A stretch of 64,000 bases of DNA from Cytophagales bacterium Alg240-R148 (GTDB lineage Bacteria; Bacteroidota; Bacteroidia; Cytophagales; Cyclobacteriaceae). Positions 8,788 through 18,172 of this stretch are shown here, one piece after another. The DNA lies in NCBI GenBank assembly GCA_900537185.1, contig LS999826.1, positions 248,001-312,000 on the forward strand, in the 5' to 3' direction. The notes beneath the pieces were generated by a model. The model saw only the letters and a program-made list of their open reading frames with translations, was not told the DNA's origin and ran no database searches. Positions within the stretch are counted from its first letter, which is position 1, and each line of letters starts with the position of its first letter. The position numbers were made by a program, and so were the translations under genes.

Positions 8788-10368
8788 TTATTTCATTCCT
8801 GGCTGAGTCAATTCAAAACCCGATGCTTTTTTTGCTTCTTCCACCATGATTTTCACATCCTTTAAGAGTTGTTTGGCGTCGTAAACCACCCCGTTTTTAA
8901 TAGTGTACACAATGCCTTTAGTGCGGGTGACGGTATTGTCCTCGTTGAGCTTAATAGCACCGGTGCCATATAGAACTTTTAGGTTGGCCAACGGGTTTTC
9001 GTTTACTATGATCAAATCAGCTAGTTTGCCCACTTCAACACTGCCTATTTGGTCTTCCATGCCAAGAGCTTGTGCACCATTGAGGGTGGCAGATTTGATA
9101 ACCTCTAGCGGGTGAAATCCTGCCTCTCTAAGTAATTCAAGTTCTCGTACATAGGCAAAGCCATAGAGCTGGAAAATAAAGCCAGAATCAGATCCAGTAG
9201 TAACCCGCCCTCCTTTGTTTTTATATTCATTTACAAAAGTCATCCATAGTTGGTAGTTTTTTCTCCAATCCACTTCTTCTTCTGTGCTCCAATAGTGCCA
9301 ATAAGACCCATGCGAAATTTTACTGGGCTGAAAGAATTTCCACAAAGACGGCAAGGTATAAGTTTCATGCCATTCTAACCTTCTGGTTCTGTGCAGGTCT
9401 CTGCTGGCTTCATAAATATTAAAAGTGGGGTCCAATGTAAAGTCCAAGGCCAATAGTTTGTCCATAACCTCATTCCACTTTTTTGACCCTGGTTGAGCGG
9501 CCTGCGCCCATAACCTACCAGCTTCAGCAAACCGGTGTTGTTCATTGTTGTAGTTGTAATCTACTGGGTAGTCTTGAATTTCTTTGTTATCAAAAAGTGC
9601 CTCTGGCAGCCCATACCAATGCTCCATTGTCGTGAGCCCAGCATTGGCACTATTCAGAACATTCCAGCCCACCACGTCTAGTTGGGCATGGTGCATGGCT
9701 GCACCTTTGCCTAGTTTTTTGTTTTCATCTAATGCTGCTTGCATGATCTCTGGCCTAGCACCAAAAAACTTGATACCATCTGCTCCTTTTTTTGCATTGG
9801 CAATCACCCATTCTCTTGCCATTGCTGGTGTGCTTATGGGGTCTTCGGAGCCTTGACCGAATCCAGTATAGGCAATGATTCTAGGAGCTGTTATTTTGTT
9901 TTGATTGCTTTTTTTCTTTTGATCGAGCACCCAGTCGAGCCCGTTGAATGAACCTGGCTCTCTTACTGTAGTGATGCCATGGGCCATCCATAACTTGAAA
10001 ACATATTCAGCATTGGCCCCTTGGGCTTTTCCACCAATATGGCCGTGCATATCAATAAAGCCAGGAAGAACAAACTGGCCTTCTGCTTGAATCTCTTTGC
10101 CTCCTTCTTTGAGTTGAGGTCTTCTATTGTCGTTGATTGCTACTCCAGGATAACCGACAGATTGGATGTTGGTAATGGTGTTGTTTTCAATTACAATGTC
10201 CACCGGGCCTTGTGCAGGTGCGCCATTGCCTCTAATGAGCGTAGCACCCCGTATAATTAATTGTTTCCATGGACCTTCTCCTTCTTTTATTTCAGGAGCC
10301 TTGTTTACTTGTGCACTGGATATGAAACAAAGCGGTGCAAAAAGGAGTAATGCTAAAATCTTTTTCAT
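8788..10368 (-). CDS. Exported amidohydrolase-family metal-dependent hydrolase
   Basis: The 526-residue protein has a signal peptide (cleavage near ISSAQ) and an amidohydrolase-superfamily TIM barrel. Visible metal-site motifs are DMHGHIGG (HxH), later His residues in AMHHAQ and MEHWYG, and the Asp of TTGSDSGF. The C-terminal composite beta-domain is shown by IGSVEVGKLADLIIVNENPL. It is most similar in style to imidazolonepropionase/prolidase-like secreted hydrolases that cleave cyclic amides or Xaa-Pro dipeptides, but the substrate cannot be read from sequence. The gene appears to start the minus-strand unit that continues into the MtfA-like and SixA genes. Confidence 0.85.
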   Translation of the reverse strand: MKKILALLLFAPLCFISSAQVNKAPEIKEGEGPWKQLIIRGATLIRGNGAPAQGPVDIVIENNTITNIQSVGYPGVAINDNRRPQLKEGGKEIQAEGQFVLPGFIDMHGHIGGKAQGANAEYVFKLWMAHGITTVREPGSFNGLDWVLDQKKKSNQNKITAPRIIAYTGFGQGSEDPISTPAMAREWVIANAKKGADGIKFFGARPEIMQAALDENKKLGKGAAMHHAQLDVVGWNVLNSANAGLTTMEHWYGLPEALFDNKEIQDYPVDYNYNNEQHRFAEAGRLWAQAAQPGSKKWNEVMDKLLALDFTLDPTFNIYEASRDLHRTRRLEWHETYTLPSLWKFFQPSKISHGSYWHYWSTEEEVDWRKNYQLWMTFVNEYKNKGGRVTTGSDSGFIFQLYGFAYVRELELLREAGFHPLEVIKSATLNGAQALGMEDQIGSVEVGKLADLIIVNENPLANLKVLYGTGAIKLNEDNTVTRTKGIVYTIKNGVVYDAKQLLKDVKIMVEEAKKASGFELTQPGMK

Positions 10369-10434
10369 AGTTCTTCAGTTTACCTAAAACTAGGAATAGA
10401 TTGAAACAAATAAAAATCATACGGGGTTTACCTT

Positions 10435-10998
10435 CTAAACTGAAATTTTTTGATTTTCTTCTTGAATCAAAGATTTTCTTTTGTTAGCTAGTTCTTTTAG
10501 ATAAACTGCTATTTGCTCAATTTTAGAGTTCAGTGATTCAATCTCGTGTATCAAACCAGCGCCATTGCTTAATTCGACATGTGTAATATCAAATTTTTCA
10601 AATTCAGCTAACAATCGAGGAGAGGCCAACACCTGGTTGTAAAAGTTTTTTGACTCTTCGATCCATTCTTTGATGTTAAGTTTCCTTTTAATATTGTTGC
10701 TGTTGTCTGGTAGCAATTGAGGGTCATCTTTTAACCCAATTTTAATTAATCCAAGGTGTTTGCTGTACAGCGAATTCCCTTTGATTCTGGCTTTCATTAG
10801 GGTGTGAGAAAATTGAAATTGGTCATTTTCTAACTGTTGTGCTGCACGTTTACACTCCTTTTTGTTCTGAATGTTTTTTAGGAAAAAATTAAAATCTGAA
10901 ACACTGTTCTCGCTTTCGACAATGTCTTGAAGCGCTTTTTCGTAGTCCAAATTGGACATACCAATAGCGTCATGAATAGATTCATTATTAGGGCTCAT
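10435..10998 (-). CDS. Uncharacterised soluble helical protein
   Basis: I do not recognise this protein. The open frame extends up to 11184, but the first 62 codons are a hydrophobic, low-quality extension and the ATG at 10998 (MSPNNESIHD) is the more likely start, giving 187 residues. The product is highly charged and alpha-helical, with a C-terminal segment (about residues 140-180, LNSKIEQIAVYLKELANKRKS) predicted to form a coiled coil. If the longer start is real it would have two N-terminal membrane segments. It stands alone between an amidohydrolase and a divergent symporter gene. Confidence 0.6.
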   Translation of the reverse strand: MSPNNESIHDAIGMSNLDYEKALQDIVESENSVSDFNFFLKNIQNKKECKRAAQQLENDQFQFSHTLMKARIKGNSLYSKHLGLIKIGLKDDPQLLPDNSNNIKRKLNIKEWIEESKNFYNQVLASPRLLAEFEKFDITHVELSNGAGLIHEIESLNSKIEQIAVYLKELANKRKSLIQEENQKISV

Positions 10999-11313
10999 AG
11001 AATAGGTTTTAAAATTAAAAAAAAATGGCCACAAACCGGTATTTAAGGTTGATAGCAAGACAAATATAGTACTTTCCAATAGAATCGCCAATGGATTTGT
11101 GAAAAATGTGAATAATATAATATAAAATATAACAAAAAAACTTAACCTATGTTGTGACATGGTTTTTACATTTATTTTGATCAAACTTTTGTTTCATGCT
11201 GCTTTAAAGAAGGTGGATGCAGATTTTGACTTTTTAAATCGCAAATTTTTTATCATTCCCTTTATCTGTTATATTGAAAATTGAATTTTTTCATTTTTCA
11301 ATAAATTAAACCA
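10999..11313. other. Divergent intergenic region before the symporter gene
   Basis: AT-rich spacer between divergent genes that must hold both promoters. The only clear structure is an inverted repeat ATTGAAAA (11273-11280) / TTTTCAAT (11295-11302) ending 11 bases before the symporter ATG, a possible leader hairpin. I found no convincing TAnnTTTG box at a fixed distance. The upstream part could instead encode an N-terminal extension of the minus-strand gene. Confidence 0.4.
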
Positions 11314-13122
11314 ATGGCACTTCAAACAATAGATTGGATAATCGTAGGTATTTTTTTTGTGGTTGTTTTAGGGATAGGCTGGGCAGCATCGCGGTCTGCA
11401 GGCAAAGATTCAGAATCCTTTTTCTTGGGAGGGCGTGGCATGCCGTGGTGGCTCCTTGGTGTTTCTATGGTGGCTTGTACGTTTTCAGCCGATACTCCTA
11501 ATTTAGTTACTGGGTTTGTAAGAGAAAATGGAGTGTCCAAAAATTGGGCCTGGTGGGCATTCTTAATAACGGGTATGGTTACAGTTTTTATTTATGCCAA
11601 GTTGTGGAGGAAGTCAGCAGTTGTAACAGACCTAGGGTTTTATGAAATTAGGTACTCGGGTAAATTGGCATCTTTTTTAAGAGGATTTCGATCGATTTAT
11701 TTGGGCATATTCTTCAATTGTTTAATCATGGGCACGGTTACATTGGCCGCCATTAAAATTGGTGGGGTCATGTTGGATGGAATTCCACCTTATCAAGTAG
11801 TAATAGGAGCTTCGTTGGTTGTGGTTCTGTATGCTTCATTAGGTGGAATAAAAGGTGTGGTGTGGGCAGATTTTTTCCAATACGGCATAGCTATGTTTGG
11901 TGCAGTTTATGCGGCGTATGTGGCGGTAAGCCAACCGGAAATAGGAGGGCTTACAGAGTTAATTTCCCATCCGGCCATTCAAGATAAACTGGGTGCGATG
12001 CCAGATTTTTCAGAACCGTCGGTTTGGGTGCCGCTTTTATTGATTCCTATTGCCATCCAATGGTGGGCTGCTTGGTACCCAGGAGCAGAACCAGGTGGTG
12101 GCGGGTATATAGCACAAAGAATGTTGTCTGCAAAAAATGAAAAAAATGCAGTTGGCGCTACTATGTTATTCAATTTTGCCCATTATGCGCTAAGGCCGTG
12201 GCCCTGGATAATTGTAGCTTTGGCTTCATTGATTCTATACCCGGATTTAGAATCCATTCGAGGCGCTTTCCCAAACATCGATGTAAAATATTTAAAACAC
12301 GATGTTGCCTACCCGGCTATGCTGACCAAGCTGGGGCCTGGTTGGTTGGGTTTGGTAGTGGCCTCCATTATAGCAGCTTATATGTCTACCATCGGGACGC
12401 ACCTTAATTGGGGGTCTTCCTATTTTGTAAATGATTTTTACAAACGATTTGTGAAGCCAGATGCCACAGAAAAACAAATGGTGGGCATGGGCCGGTTAAC
12501 TACAGTCGTATTAATGGTAATTGCTGGTACGTTGTCTTTAACAGTTTTGGACAATGCAACCCAAGCTTTTAATATTTTGATATTGTCTGGCGCTGGTACA
12601 GGAACAATATACTTATTGCGCTGGTTTTGGTGGCGCATCAATGCCGTAACGGAAATAGTGGCCATGGTGGTGGCTACCGTGATGGCAGTTGTTTTGGTTT
12701 TATATGTAGAGGATGCAACAGTACAATTTTGGGTGCTGGATGGGTTCACCTCCAAACTGTTGCTTACATTCTTTGTGGTTACTGTATCTTGGATAATTGG
12801 CATGTTGGTCAGCCCGCCAGAAGATAAAGAAATTTTGAGGTCCTTTTATAAATTGACAAAACCAGGTGGGCCAGGTTGGAAACGAGTAGTGGAAGAGGCA
12901 CAGGCAGAAGGTATAGATATAACCGAAGGAGAAGGCAATGGGTGGCAAATGCCCTTGCAAATTCTTTTGGTGTTTGTAGGGTGTATAGCCATTTACAGCG
13001 CCCTTTTTTCAATTGGTGGGTTGGTTTATGGCAACCTATTACAAGGAATTATTTTAGGCGGGTTGAGCGTTGTGGCGATGGCGGTCATGTTCCGTTTGAT
13101 GCGCAAGTTGAAATTTGATTAA
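11314..13122 (+). CDS. Sodium:solute symporter (SSS family)
   Basis: This 602-residue integral membrane protein belongs to the SSS (SGLT-like) family that couples uptake of sugars, amino acids or other solutes to sodium entry. It starts with LQTIDWIIVGIFFVVVLGIGW, followed by the family hallmark SAGKDSESFFLGGRGMPWWLLG and about 13 predicted membrane helices; GGIKGVVWADFFQ in the middle is another conserved SSS segment. A large subset of Bacteroidota members of this length carry sugars or sialic acid. The next genes on the same strand are a sugar nucleotidyltransferase and a sugar-kinase-like protein, which makes a sugar or amino-sugar substrate plausible but unproven. Confidence 0.9.
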   Translation: MALQTIDWIIVGIFFVVVLGIGWAASRSAGKDSESFFLGGRGMPWWLLGVSMVACTFSADTPNLVTGFVRENGVSKNWAWWAFLITGMVTVFIYAKLWRKSAVVTDLGFYEIRYSGKLASFLRGFRSIYLGIFFNCLIMGTVTLAAIKIGGVMLDGIPPYQVVIGASLVVVLYASLGGIKGVVWADFFQYGIAMFGAVYAAYVAVSQPEIGGLTELISHPAIQDKLGAMPDFSEPSVWVPLLLIPIAIQWWAAWYPGAEPGGGGYIAQRMLSAKNEKNAVGATMLFNFAHYALRPWPWIIVALASLILYPDLESIRGAFPNIDVKYLKHDVAYPAMLTKLGPGWLGLVVASIIAAYMSTIGTHLNWGSSYFVNDFYKRFVKPDATEKQMVGMGRLTTVVLMVIAGTLSLTVLDNATQAFNILILSGAGTGTIYLLRWFWWRINAVTEIVAMVVATVMAVVLVLYVEDATVQFWVLDGFTSKLLLTFFVVTVSWIIGMLVSPPEDKEILRSFYKLTKPGGPGWKRVVEEAQAEGIDITEGEGNGWQMPLQILLVFVGCIAIYSALFSIGGLVYGNLLQGIILGGLSVVAMAVMFRLMRKLKFD

Positions 13123-13242
13123 AATAAATATAAGCCGGAAGGTAGTTAACCAACTGTGTTAGAATAAGATGAATACAAGATTAAAATAATTTTAAATTGT
13201 TTAATTTTTCATGGCATGGTTCGGTACTTTTAATCTTTTTAG

Positions 13243-13250
13243 TAGCTTTG
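13243..13250 (+). promoter_or_regulatory. Candidate -7 box TAGCTTTG upstream of the nucleotidyltransferase
   Basis: TAGCTTTG matches the Bacteroidota -7 consensus TAnnTTTG and lies 23 bases before the ATG at 13274. The base triplet 20 positions upstream is TTC rather than TTG, so the -33 box is weak. Confidence 0.4.
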
Positions 13251-13273
13251 GAAAAAAATAAGGATACAATATT

Positions 13274-14170
13274 ATGGAATTAACTTTGGTAATTTTAGCT
13301 GCAGGTGTTGGAAGCAGGTACGGTGGAGTAAAACAACTGGATGGCGTGGGTCCCTCAGGAGAAACAATAATGGATTATTCAATACATGATGCCATTAATG
13401 CTGGGTTTGACAAAGTAGTCTTTATTATTAGAAAAGATTTAAAAGAAACATTCGAAGCCCATTACGAGGACCGTTTCAATGGGAAAATTAAAATTGAAAT
13501 AGCATTTCAAGATGCTTATACAAAATATACAGAAGCATACGATAGCAGCCGACTAAAACCATGGGGTACGGCGCATGCAATGCTTGCTGCTAGCCACTTA
13601 ATAAATGGCCCTTTTGTTATTATCAATGCCGATGACTTTTATGGTGCAGGTTCTTTCCAACTTATGGCCGACGCTTTTAAGAATTCAAAAGATGGTTCTG
13701 AGTTTTTTATGGCTGGGTATAAATTAAAAAACACATTGTCCGATCACGGTACTGTATCCAGAGGATATTGCCAGGTAGACAACAATAATTTTTTAAGCCA
13801 AATTACGGAGTTAACCAAAGTGCAAAGGAAGGCGGGAAATGAGGTTGTTTTTGTTAAAAATGACAAAGAAGAAACACTGGATGACAGTAGTTTTGTTTCT
13901 ATGAATTTTTGGGGCTTTACCCAAAATATATTTGCAACTTCAGAAGAACTAATGCAAGAGTTTGTAAGAGACAACCATGCAGACCCAAAATCGGAATTTC
14001 TGATTCCGGATGTTGTGGATAAAATGATCCAAGATAAAACGGCAACAGTCGAAGTATTGCCAACGGACGAACAATGGATAGGCGTTACTTACAAAGAAGA
14101 CCGTCCCATTGTTGTTGCTGGATTGAAAGAGAAAGTAGCCAAAGGGTTGTACCCAAACAAACTGGGTTAA
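13274..14170 (+). CDS. Sugar-1-phosphate nucleotidyltransferase family protein
   Basis: The 298-residue protein has the NTP-transferase fold of enzymes that make NDP-sugars from a sugar-1-phosphate and an NTP. The nucleotide-binding signature is at the very N-terminus (LTLVILAAGVGSRYGG, then KQLDGVGPSGETIMDYS), and the metal-binding FVIINADDFYG lies at about residues 115-125. The next gene is an APH-fold kinase in the same direction. This kinase/nucleotidyltransferase pairing recalls AmgK/MurU (MurNAc recycling) and NahK-linked salvage pathways; MurU itself is shorter, so the equivalence is only an inference. Confidence 0.85.
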   Translation: MELTLVILAAGVGSRYGGVKQLDGVGPSGETIMDYSIHDAINAGFDKVVFIIRKDLKETFEAHYEDRFNGKIKIEIAFQDAYTKYTEAYDSSRLKPWGTAHAMLAASHLINGPFVIINADDFYGAGSFQLMADAFKNSKDGSEFFMAGYKLKNTLSDHGTVSRGYCQVDNNNFLSQITELTKVQRKAGNEVVFVKNDKEETLDDSSFVSMNFWGFTQNIFATSEELMQEFVRDNHADPKSEFLIPDVVDKMIQDKTATVEVLPTDEQWIGVTYKEDRPIVVAGLKEKVAKGLYPNKLG

Positions 14171-14205
14171 TTTTGAAGTTCAGCCAAGCGCATTTAAATT
14201 CTATT

Positions 14206-15261
14206 ATGAATCAATTCCGGCCTGATTTTCAGGACCGGAATTTTTATGTTGTGGCGGGTGGCCACATCAATTTTACCTACAAAGTAGTAGAAGGTTCAGC
14301 CTCTTTTTTATTACAGGGTATAAATACGGAGGTGTTTTCAGCACCAGAGAAAATATTTGAAAACCAAAAAACACTACAAGAATTTGCCAGTAGTGCGTCT
14401 ACCACTTCCCCAATATTGCCCCAACTACAAAGCCTTAGTGGAGATTATAAAGTAGAAGATGCTGCATCAGGCGTTTGGTGGCGTTTGGCCGATTTTGTGG
14501 AAGGTGTCTGTTCTTATGATTTTGTTCAAACTCCGATTCAAAGTTTTGAAGCCGCCCGCGGATATGGGAAGTTTTTAGCTTCCTTTATATCCTTATCTCC
14601 GAGTCGCTTACAAGAAACATTGACCAATTTTCACAATCCTGCCGTCCGTTTTCAACAATTGGAAGATGCGCTGCTCCATGGAAAAAAGGAACGCATTGCA
14701 GTAGCCAAAAAGGTGGTGGGGCGTTTGAAAGAATTGCATTGGGTAGTAGAGAAATGGACAGATTTTGTAACCTCTGGTTTGCCACTTAGAGTTTGCCACA
14801 ACGATACCAAACTGAGCAATGTCTTGTTGTATCAAAAAACGGACGGACTTGCTTTTGTAATTGATTTAGATACTACAATGCCTGGGTATGTGATGTACGA
14901 TTTTGGCGATATGATGCGGTCGTTTGTTTGTCCTGTTAAAGAAAATGAAGTAGACCTTTCCAAAATTGAATTGAATCTAGAAAACTATAGAGCCATGGTC
15001 AAAGGGTTTTTGCAAGAAACCCACACCTTTTTAACCCAAGACGAATTGAGCTCTCTGAACTTTGGAGGTATTTTGCTCACCTATTTGATGGCTTTGCGTT
15101 TTTTAGCTGACTTTTTAATAGGAGATAAGTACTACGCTACTACATTTGAAAATGAAAATTTGGCCCGAACAAAAAATCAATTGAGAAGAATCACTTTGTT
15201 TTTAAATAATTCGGACCAATTGGAGTCTATTATTCAAGAGGAATACCACCTATTGAAATAA
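14206..15261 (+). CDS. APH-fold sugar kinase, NahK/AmgK-like
   Basis: This protein of about 351 residues has the aminoglycoside phosphotransferase kinase fold. The catalytic loop is LRVCHNDTKLSNVLL (His-Asn-Asp, with the downstream Asn) and the metal-binding FVIDLDTTMPG follows, in the order typical of the family. The N-terminal GGHINFTYKV matches the glycine-rich loop of N-acetylhexosamine 1-kinases. The frame is open back to 14074 but that part overlaps the nucleotidyltransferase; the ATG at 14206 is preferred and a TTG at 14173 is an alternative. Likely role: anomeric phosphorylation of an amino sugar, feeding the upstream nucleotidyltransferase. Antibiotic resistance is not suggested by this context. 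Confidence 0.78.
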   Translation: MNQFRPDFQDRNFYVVAGGHINFTYKVVEGSASFLLQGINTEVFSAPEKIFENQKTLQEFASSASTTSPILPQLQSLSGDYKVEDAASGVWWRLADFVEGVCSYDFVQTPIQSFEAARGYGKFLASFISLSPSRLQETLTNFHNPAVRFQQLEDALLHGKKERIAVAKKVVGRLKELHWVVEKWTDFVTSGLPLRVCHNDTKLSNVLLYQKTDGLAFVIDLDTTMPGYVMYDFGDMMRSFVCPVKENEVDLSKIELNLENYRAMVKGFLQETHTFLTQDELSSLNFGGILLTYLMALRFLADFLIGDKYYATTFENENLARTKNQLRRITLFLNNSDQLESIIQEEYHLLK

Positions 15262-15272
15262 CTGGATGTTTT

Positions 15273-16757
15273 TTACTCGTCGTCTCTTTCCAGATCTTTA
15301 AAAGACAACATACTGCTTAATAGGTCTTTGAAACCGGTGCCATTTTGAATGTAGTGTTTGCTCAGTTGGCTGTATTCGGCTAAGCCGTTGAGAGCGAATT
15401 CCATCAAAAATGGATGCTCAGCAATTGCGGGTTTTGGATCCATATTGCCCACCAATTCCACTAACCCAGGAATGTTGTTTAATTGTTTGGTGTAATCCTT
15501 GTCAGAATTGGTTTGCAGCAACTCTACATTGTTTCCGTCGTTGAACCACTTTACAATTTCTTGGTAGGGATTCTTGTCGGCTTTTCGGCTTAATTCTGGA
15601 TCTGGAAAGTATTGTGTAAATAAAGATCGAATGGCCTTTCCCACAAGGTTTTGTGCAACGATTGACACCCCTTCTTGTTCTCCTTCGTACACCAATTCAA
15701 TTTTACCAGTCATGGAAGGAATAATGCCTATGAAATCTACCACGCGAATATGCGTTTTGGACTCTTTGTTTTTTAAAGCCCTGAGATGGGCAGCGCTTCT
15801 TAAGTTTTCTAAGGCCGAAATAGTAAGCCTGGCAGAAACACCACTTTTTTCATCGATGTATTCGCTGTTTCTAGCTTCAATAGCAATTTGCTCAATTAGG
15901 TCTTCTGCCAAACTATTGATGGTTACTTTCTTATTTTGATCTTCGAACAATTTGGCTTCTTGCTGGGTTATTTTTTTACCTATTTCAATTGAATCGGGGT
16001 AGTGTGTAAGTATTTGGCTTCCAATTCTATCTTTTAGAGGAGTGACAATACTGCCCCTGTTGGTGTAATCTTCGGGGTTGGCCGTGAAAATAAAATGAAT
16101 ATCCAAGGGCAACCGCAACCTAAAACCTCTAATTTGGATGTCTCCCTCTTGTAAAATATTGAACAATGCTACTTGGATTCTGGCCTGTAAATCCGGTAGT
16201 TCATTAATTACAAATATTCCTCTGTGTGCTCTTGGTACCAGTCCGAAATGAATGATTTGTTCATCCGAATAAGATAGTTTCATAGAAGCCGCTTTTATGG
16301 GGTCAATGTCTCCAATCAAGTCTGCAGTTGAAACATCTGGTGTTGCCAGCTTTTCGGTGTACCTATTGGTATTGGCCAGCCATTCTATAGGTGTATTGTC
16401 TCCATGTTGTGCAATTTGGCTAATACCGTAATTGCTGATTGGATTAAAGGGATCATCGTTGATTTCGGATCCTGCAATAATTGGTATAAACGGGTCAAGT
16501 AGGTTGGTTAATTGTCTGGCAATTCTGGTTTTGGCTTGCCCTCTTAAACCGAGTAAATTAAAGTTGTGACCAGACAAAATGGCCCTTTCAATATCTGGAA
16601 TAACAGTATCTTCATACCCCCATACGCCTTCAAATGTATTGATATTGTGTTCAATATTGTAAATAAGGTTGTCTCGAAGTTCTTGTTTAATTGGTTTTGG
16701 CTGGTAGTCTAATGCCTTTAATTCGCCTAACGTGTTGGCTTTGGTATATTGGGTCAT
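15273..16757 (-). CDS. MoxR/magnesium-chelatase-like AAA+ ATPase
   Basis: This 494-residue ATPase is related to the ChlI/BchI and MoxR families. The nucleotide loop reads NLLGLRGQAKTRIAR (about residues 73-87), where Ala replaces the usual last Gly of Walker A. A sigma-54-activator-like segment (RGIFVINELPDLQARIQVALFNILQEGD) contains the Walker B equivalent, and FIFTANPEDYTNRGSIVTPLKDRIGSQ carries sensor 1. The downstream gene, three bases away, encodes a VWA-domain partner, the usual pairing for MoxR-type AAA proteins that act as metal-insertion or assembly chaperones. It is not followed by chlorophyll or cobalamin genes, so the target is unknown. Confidence 0.82.
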   Translation of the reverse strand: MTQYTKANTLGELKALDYQPKPIKQELRDNLIYNIEHNINTFEGVWGYEDTVIPDIERAILSGHNFNLLGLRGQAKTRIARQLTNLLDPFIPIIAGSEINDDPFNPISNYGISQIAQHGDNTPIEWLANTNRYTEKLATPDVSTADLIGDIDPIKAASMKLSYSDEQIIHFGLVPRAHRGIFVINELPDLQARIQVALFNILQEGDIQIRGFRLRLPLDIHFIFTANPEDYTNRGSIVTPLKDRIGSQILTHYPDSIEIGKKITQQEAKLFEDQNKKVTINSLAEDLIEQIAIEARNSEYIDEKSGVSARLTISALENLRSAAHLRALKNKESKTHIRVVDFIGIIPSMTGKIELVYEGEQEGVSIVAQNLVGKAIRSLFTQYFPDPELSRKADKNPYQEIVKWFNDGNNVELLQTNSDKDYTKQLNNIPGLVELVGNMDPKPAIAEHPFLMEFALNGLAEYSQLSKHYIQNGTGFKDLLSSMLSFKDLERDDE

Positions 16758-16759
16758 TG

Positions 16760-17869
16760 TTAAAGTCTTTTTTTGAAATTTTTTCTTTTGTTGTTTTTGT
16801 AGTCTTCAAACACCATTTCGCCCAGACCTTGCAGACTGCTGTAATACGCCGTACCTCCGTTTGCCTTTGTGAAATCCTTTACAAAACTTTTAAGGTAAGG
16901 GTCTGAAGCAATCATAAAAGTTGTAATGGGAATGTTTAATTTTCGACATTTGATAGCTAAATCGGTAGTTTTGTTGATTATGGTTGGGTCCAAGCCAAAA
17001 CTATTTTTATAATATTTAATGCCCTTTTTCATACAAGTGGGCTTGCCATCGGTAATCATAAATATTTGTTTGTTGGCAGACTTTCTTTTTCTTAGCATGT
17101 CCATTGCCAATTCCAACCCCGCAATGGTATTGGTATGGTAGGGCCCTACTTGCAGGTAGGGTAGGTCTTTCACTTCAATAGGCCAGGCGTCGTTGCCAAA
17201 TACAAGTATGTCCAATTGGTCTTGAGGGTATTTTTTTGCCATGAGTTCTGTTAAAGCCATGGCCACTTTTTTTGCTGGCGTAATTCTGTCTTCGCCATAA
17301 AGGATCATAGAATGGCTGATGTCGATCATGAGCACAGTAGAAGTAGAGGTGCTGTACTCGGATTCCCTTACTTCAAGATCATTTTCTGTTAAATGGAAAT
17401 TATCCAATCCATGGTTGATAAAGGCATTGTTGATAGAGGCTGTTAAAGCAATATCGTTGATAGAGTCGCCATATTCGAAGGGTTTTAAATCCGTTCCGGA
17501 GTCTTGCCCTTTACCGGTAAAAGACGATTTATGGTTGCCTCTTTTGGATTTTTTTAACTTACCAAAAATCTCTTCTAAAGCAGACTGCCTTATAAATTGC
17601 CCCATTTTAGAGTTTACTTCAAATTTTCCCTCGGCTGCATTTTCACTTAAAAACCCTTTCTTTTTAAGATCTTCAATGAAATCCCCTATACCATAGGAGG
17701 CGTTAGTCAGGTTGTATTGTTTGTCGAGGTTGGTAAGCCAATGTAAGGTTTCTGCAACGTCACCGCCTGTAATGGTAATCAATTCTTTAAAAATATTAAA
17801 AAGATTATCAAAGTCAGGATTATTGGCTTTGGCTTTTTCTATGTATTCAGTAAATAAGAATCCTTTCAT
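16760..17869 (-). CDS. VWA-domain protein, partner of the AAA+ ATPase
   Basis: The protein has a C-terminal von Willebrand A domain with a complete MIDAS: DISHS in VLMIDISHSM, a conserved Thr (TNTIAGLELAM) and ITDGKPT. Residues 1-170 are helical and charged. The frame is open to 17935, but the ATG at 17869 (MKGFLFTEYIEK) gives the more plausible 369-residue protein. It precedes the AAA ATPase by three bases in one unit, matching MoxR/VWA or ChlI/ChlD-like pairs in which the VWA protein recruits the target. No signal peptide, so it is cytoplasmic. Confidence 0.82.
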   Translation of the reverse strand: MKGFLFTEYIEKAKANNPDFDNLFNIFKELITITGGDVAETLHWLTNLDKQYNLTNASYGIGDFIEDLKKKGFLSENAAEGKFEVNSKMGQFIRQSALEEIFGKLKKSKRGNHKSSFTGKGQDSGTDLKPFEYGDSINDIALTASINNAFINHGLDNFHLTENDLEVRESEYSTSTSTVLMIDISHSMILYGEDRITPAKKVAMALTELMAKKYPQDQLDILVFGNDAWPIEVKDLPYLQVGPYHTNTIAGLELAMDMLRKRKSANKQIFMITDGKPTCMKKGIKYYKNSFGLDPTIINKTTDLAIKCRKLNIPITTFMIASDPYLKSFVKDFTKANGGTAYYSSLQGLGEMVFEDYKNNKRKNFKKRL

Positions 17870-18019
17870 TTTCCCTTTAAAAGTGGATTTACAATGTGTT
17901 AATACAAAAACCAATTTTTGTAACAGATTGTTCACTGTGAATATAAAACTTTATTATAACAATCTTAACGTGTGTAATGTTACAATGAATTCATGAAATA
18001 TTATTATCTGTCTCCGCCC

Positions 18020-18027
18020 TATATTTG
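18020..18027 (+). promoter_or_regulatory. Consensus -7 box TATATTTG for a short transcript
   Basis: TATATTTG is an exact TAnnTTTG match located 31 bases upstream of a small ORF. No TTG is found at the usual -33 distance. Together with the hairpin at 18163-18178 it would define a transcript of about 150 bases. Confidence 0.4.
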
Positions 18028-18058
18028 TAAGGAGTAAAGAGATCAGTAATTTAAAAAG

Positions 18059-18172
18059 ATGAAGAAGTCAATGGATGGTTTACTGTTAAAGAATAGGATA
18101 ATGAAATGGCTTTCTGAATTATTGAAGTTCAGATTATACAAATACAAGGACTATAGAAATAAAGCCCATTAA
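18059..18172 (+). CDS. Possible 37-residue basic peptide
   Basis: A short open frame begins at an ATG preceded by an A-rich leader (TTTAAAAAG) and ends in TAA just before a hairpin. The product is basic and rich in Lys, Leu and Tyr (starts MKKSMDGLLL, ends YRNKAH) and could form an amphipathic helix. It has its own -7 box upstream. It overlaps the end of the convergent rlmN gene by four bases. Without homologues this could equally be a small RNA. Confidence 0.35.
   Translation: MKKSMDGLLLKNRIMKWLSELLKFRLYKYKDYRNKAH

Noticed and set aside
10999-11184. N-terminal membrane extension of the 10435-10998 gene
   Set aside because: The extension is low-quality hydrophobic sequence, and the ATG at 10998 gives a soluble, well-formed protein; kept only as an alternative.
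14206-15261. Aminoglycoside resistance gene
   Set aside because: It has the APH fold, but the pairing with a sugar nucleotidyltransferase and the NahK-like N-terminus favour a sugar kinase.
15273-17869. Magnesium chelatase for chlorophyll or cobalt chelatase
   Set aside because: Only the AAA and VWA components are present, no large H/N subunit and no tetrapyrrole genes.
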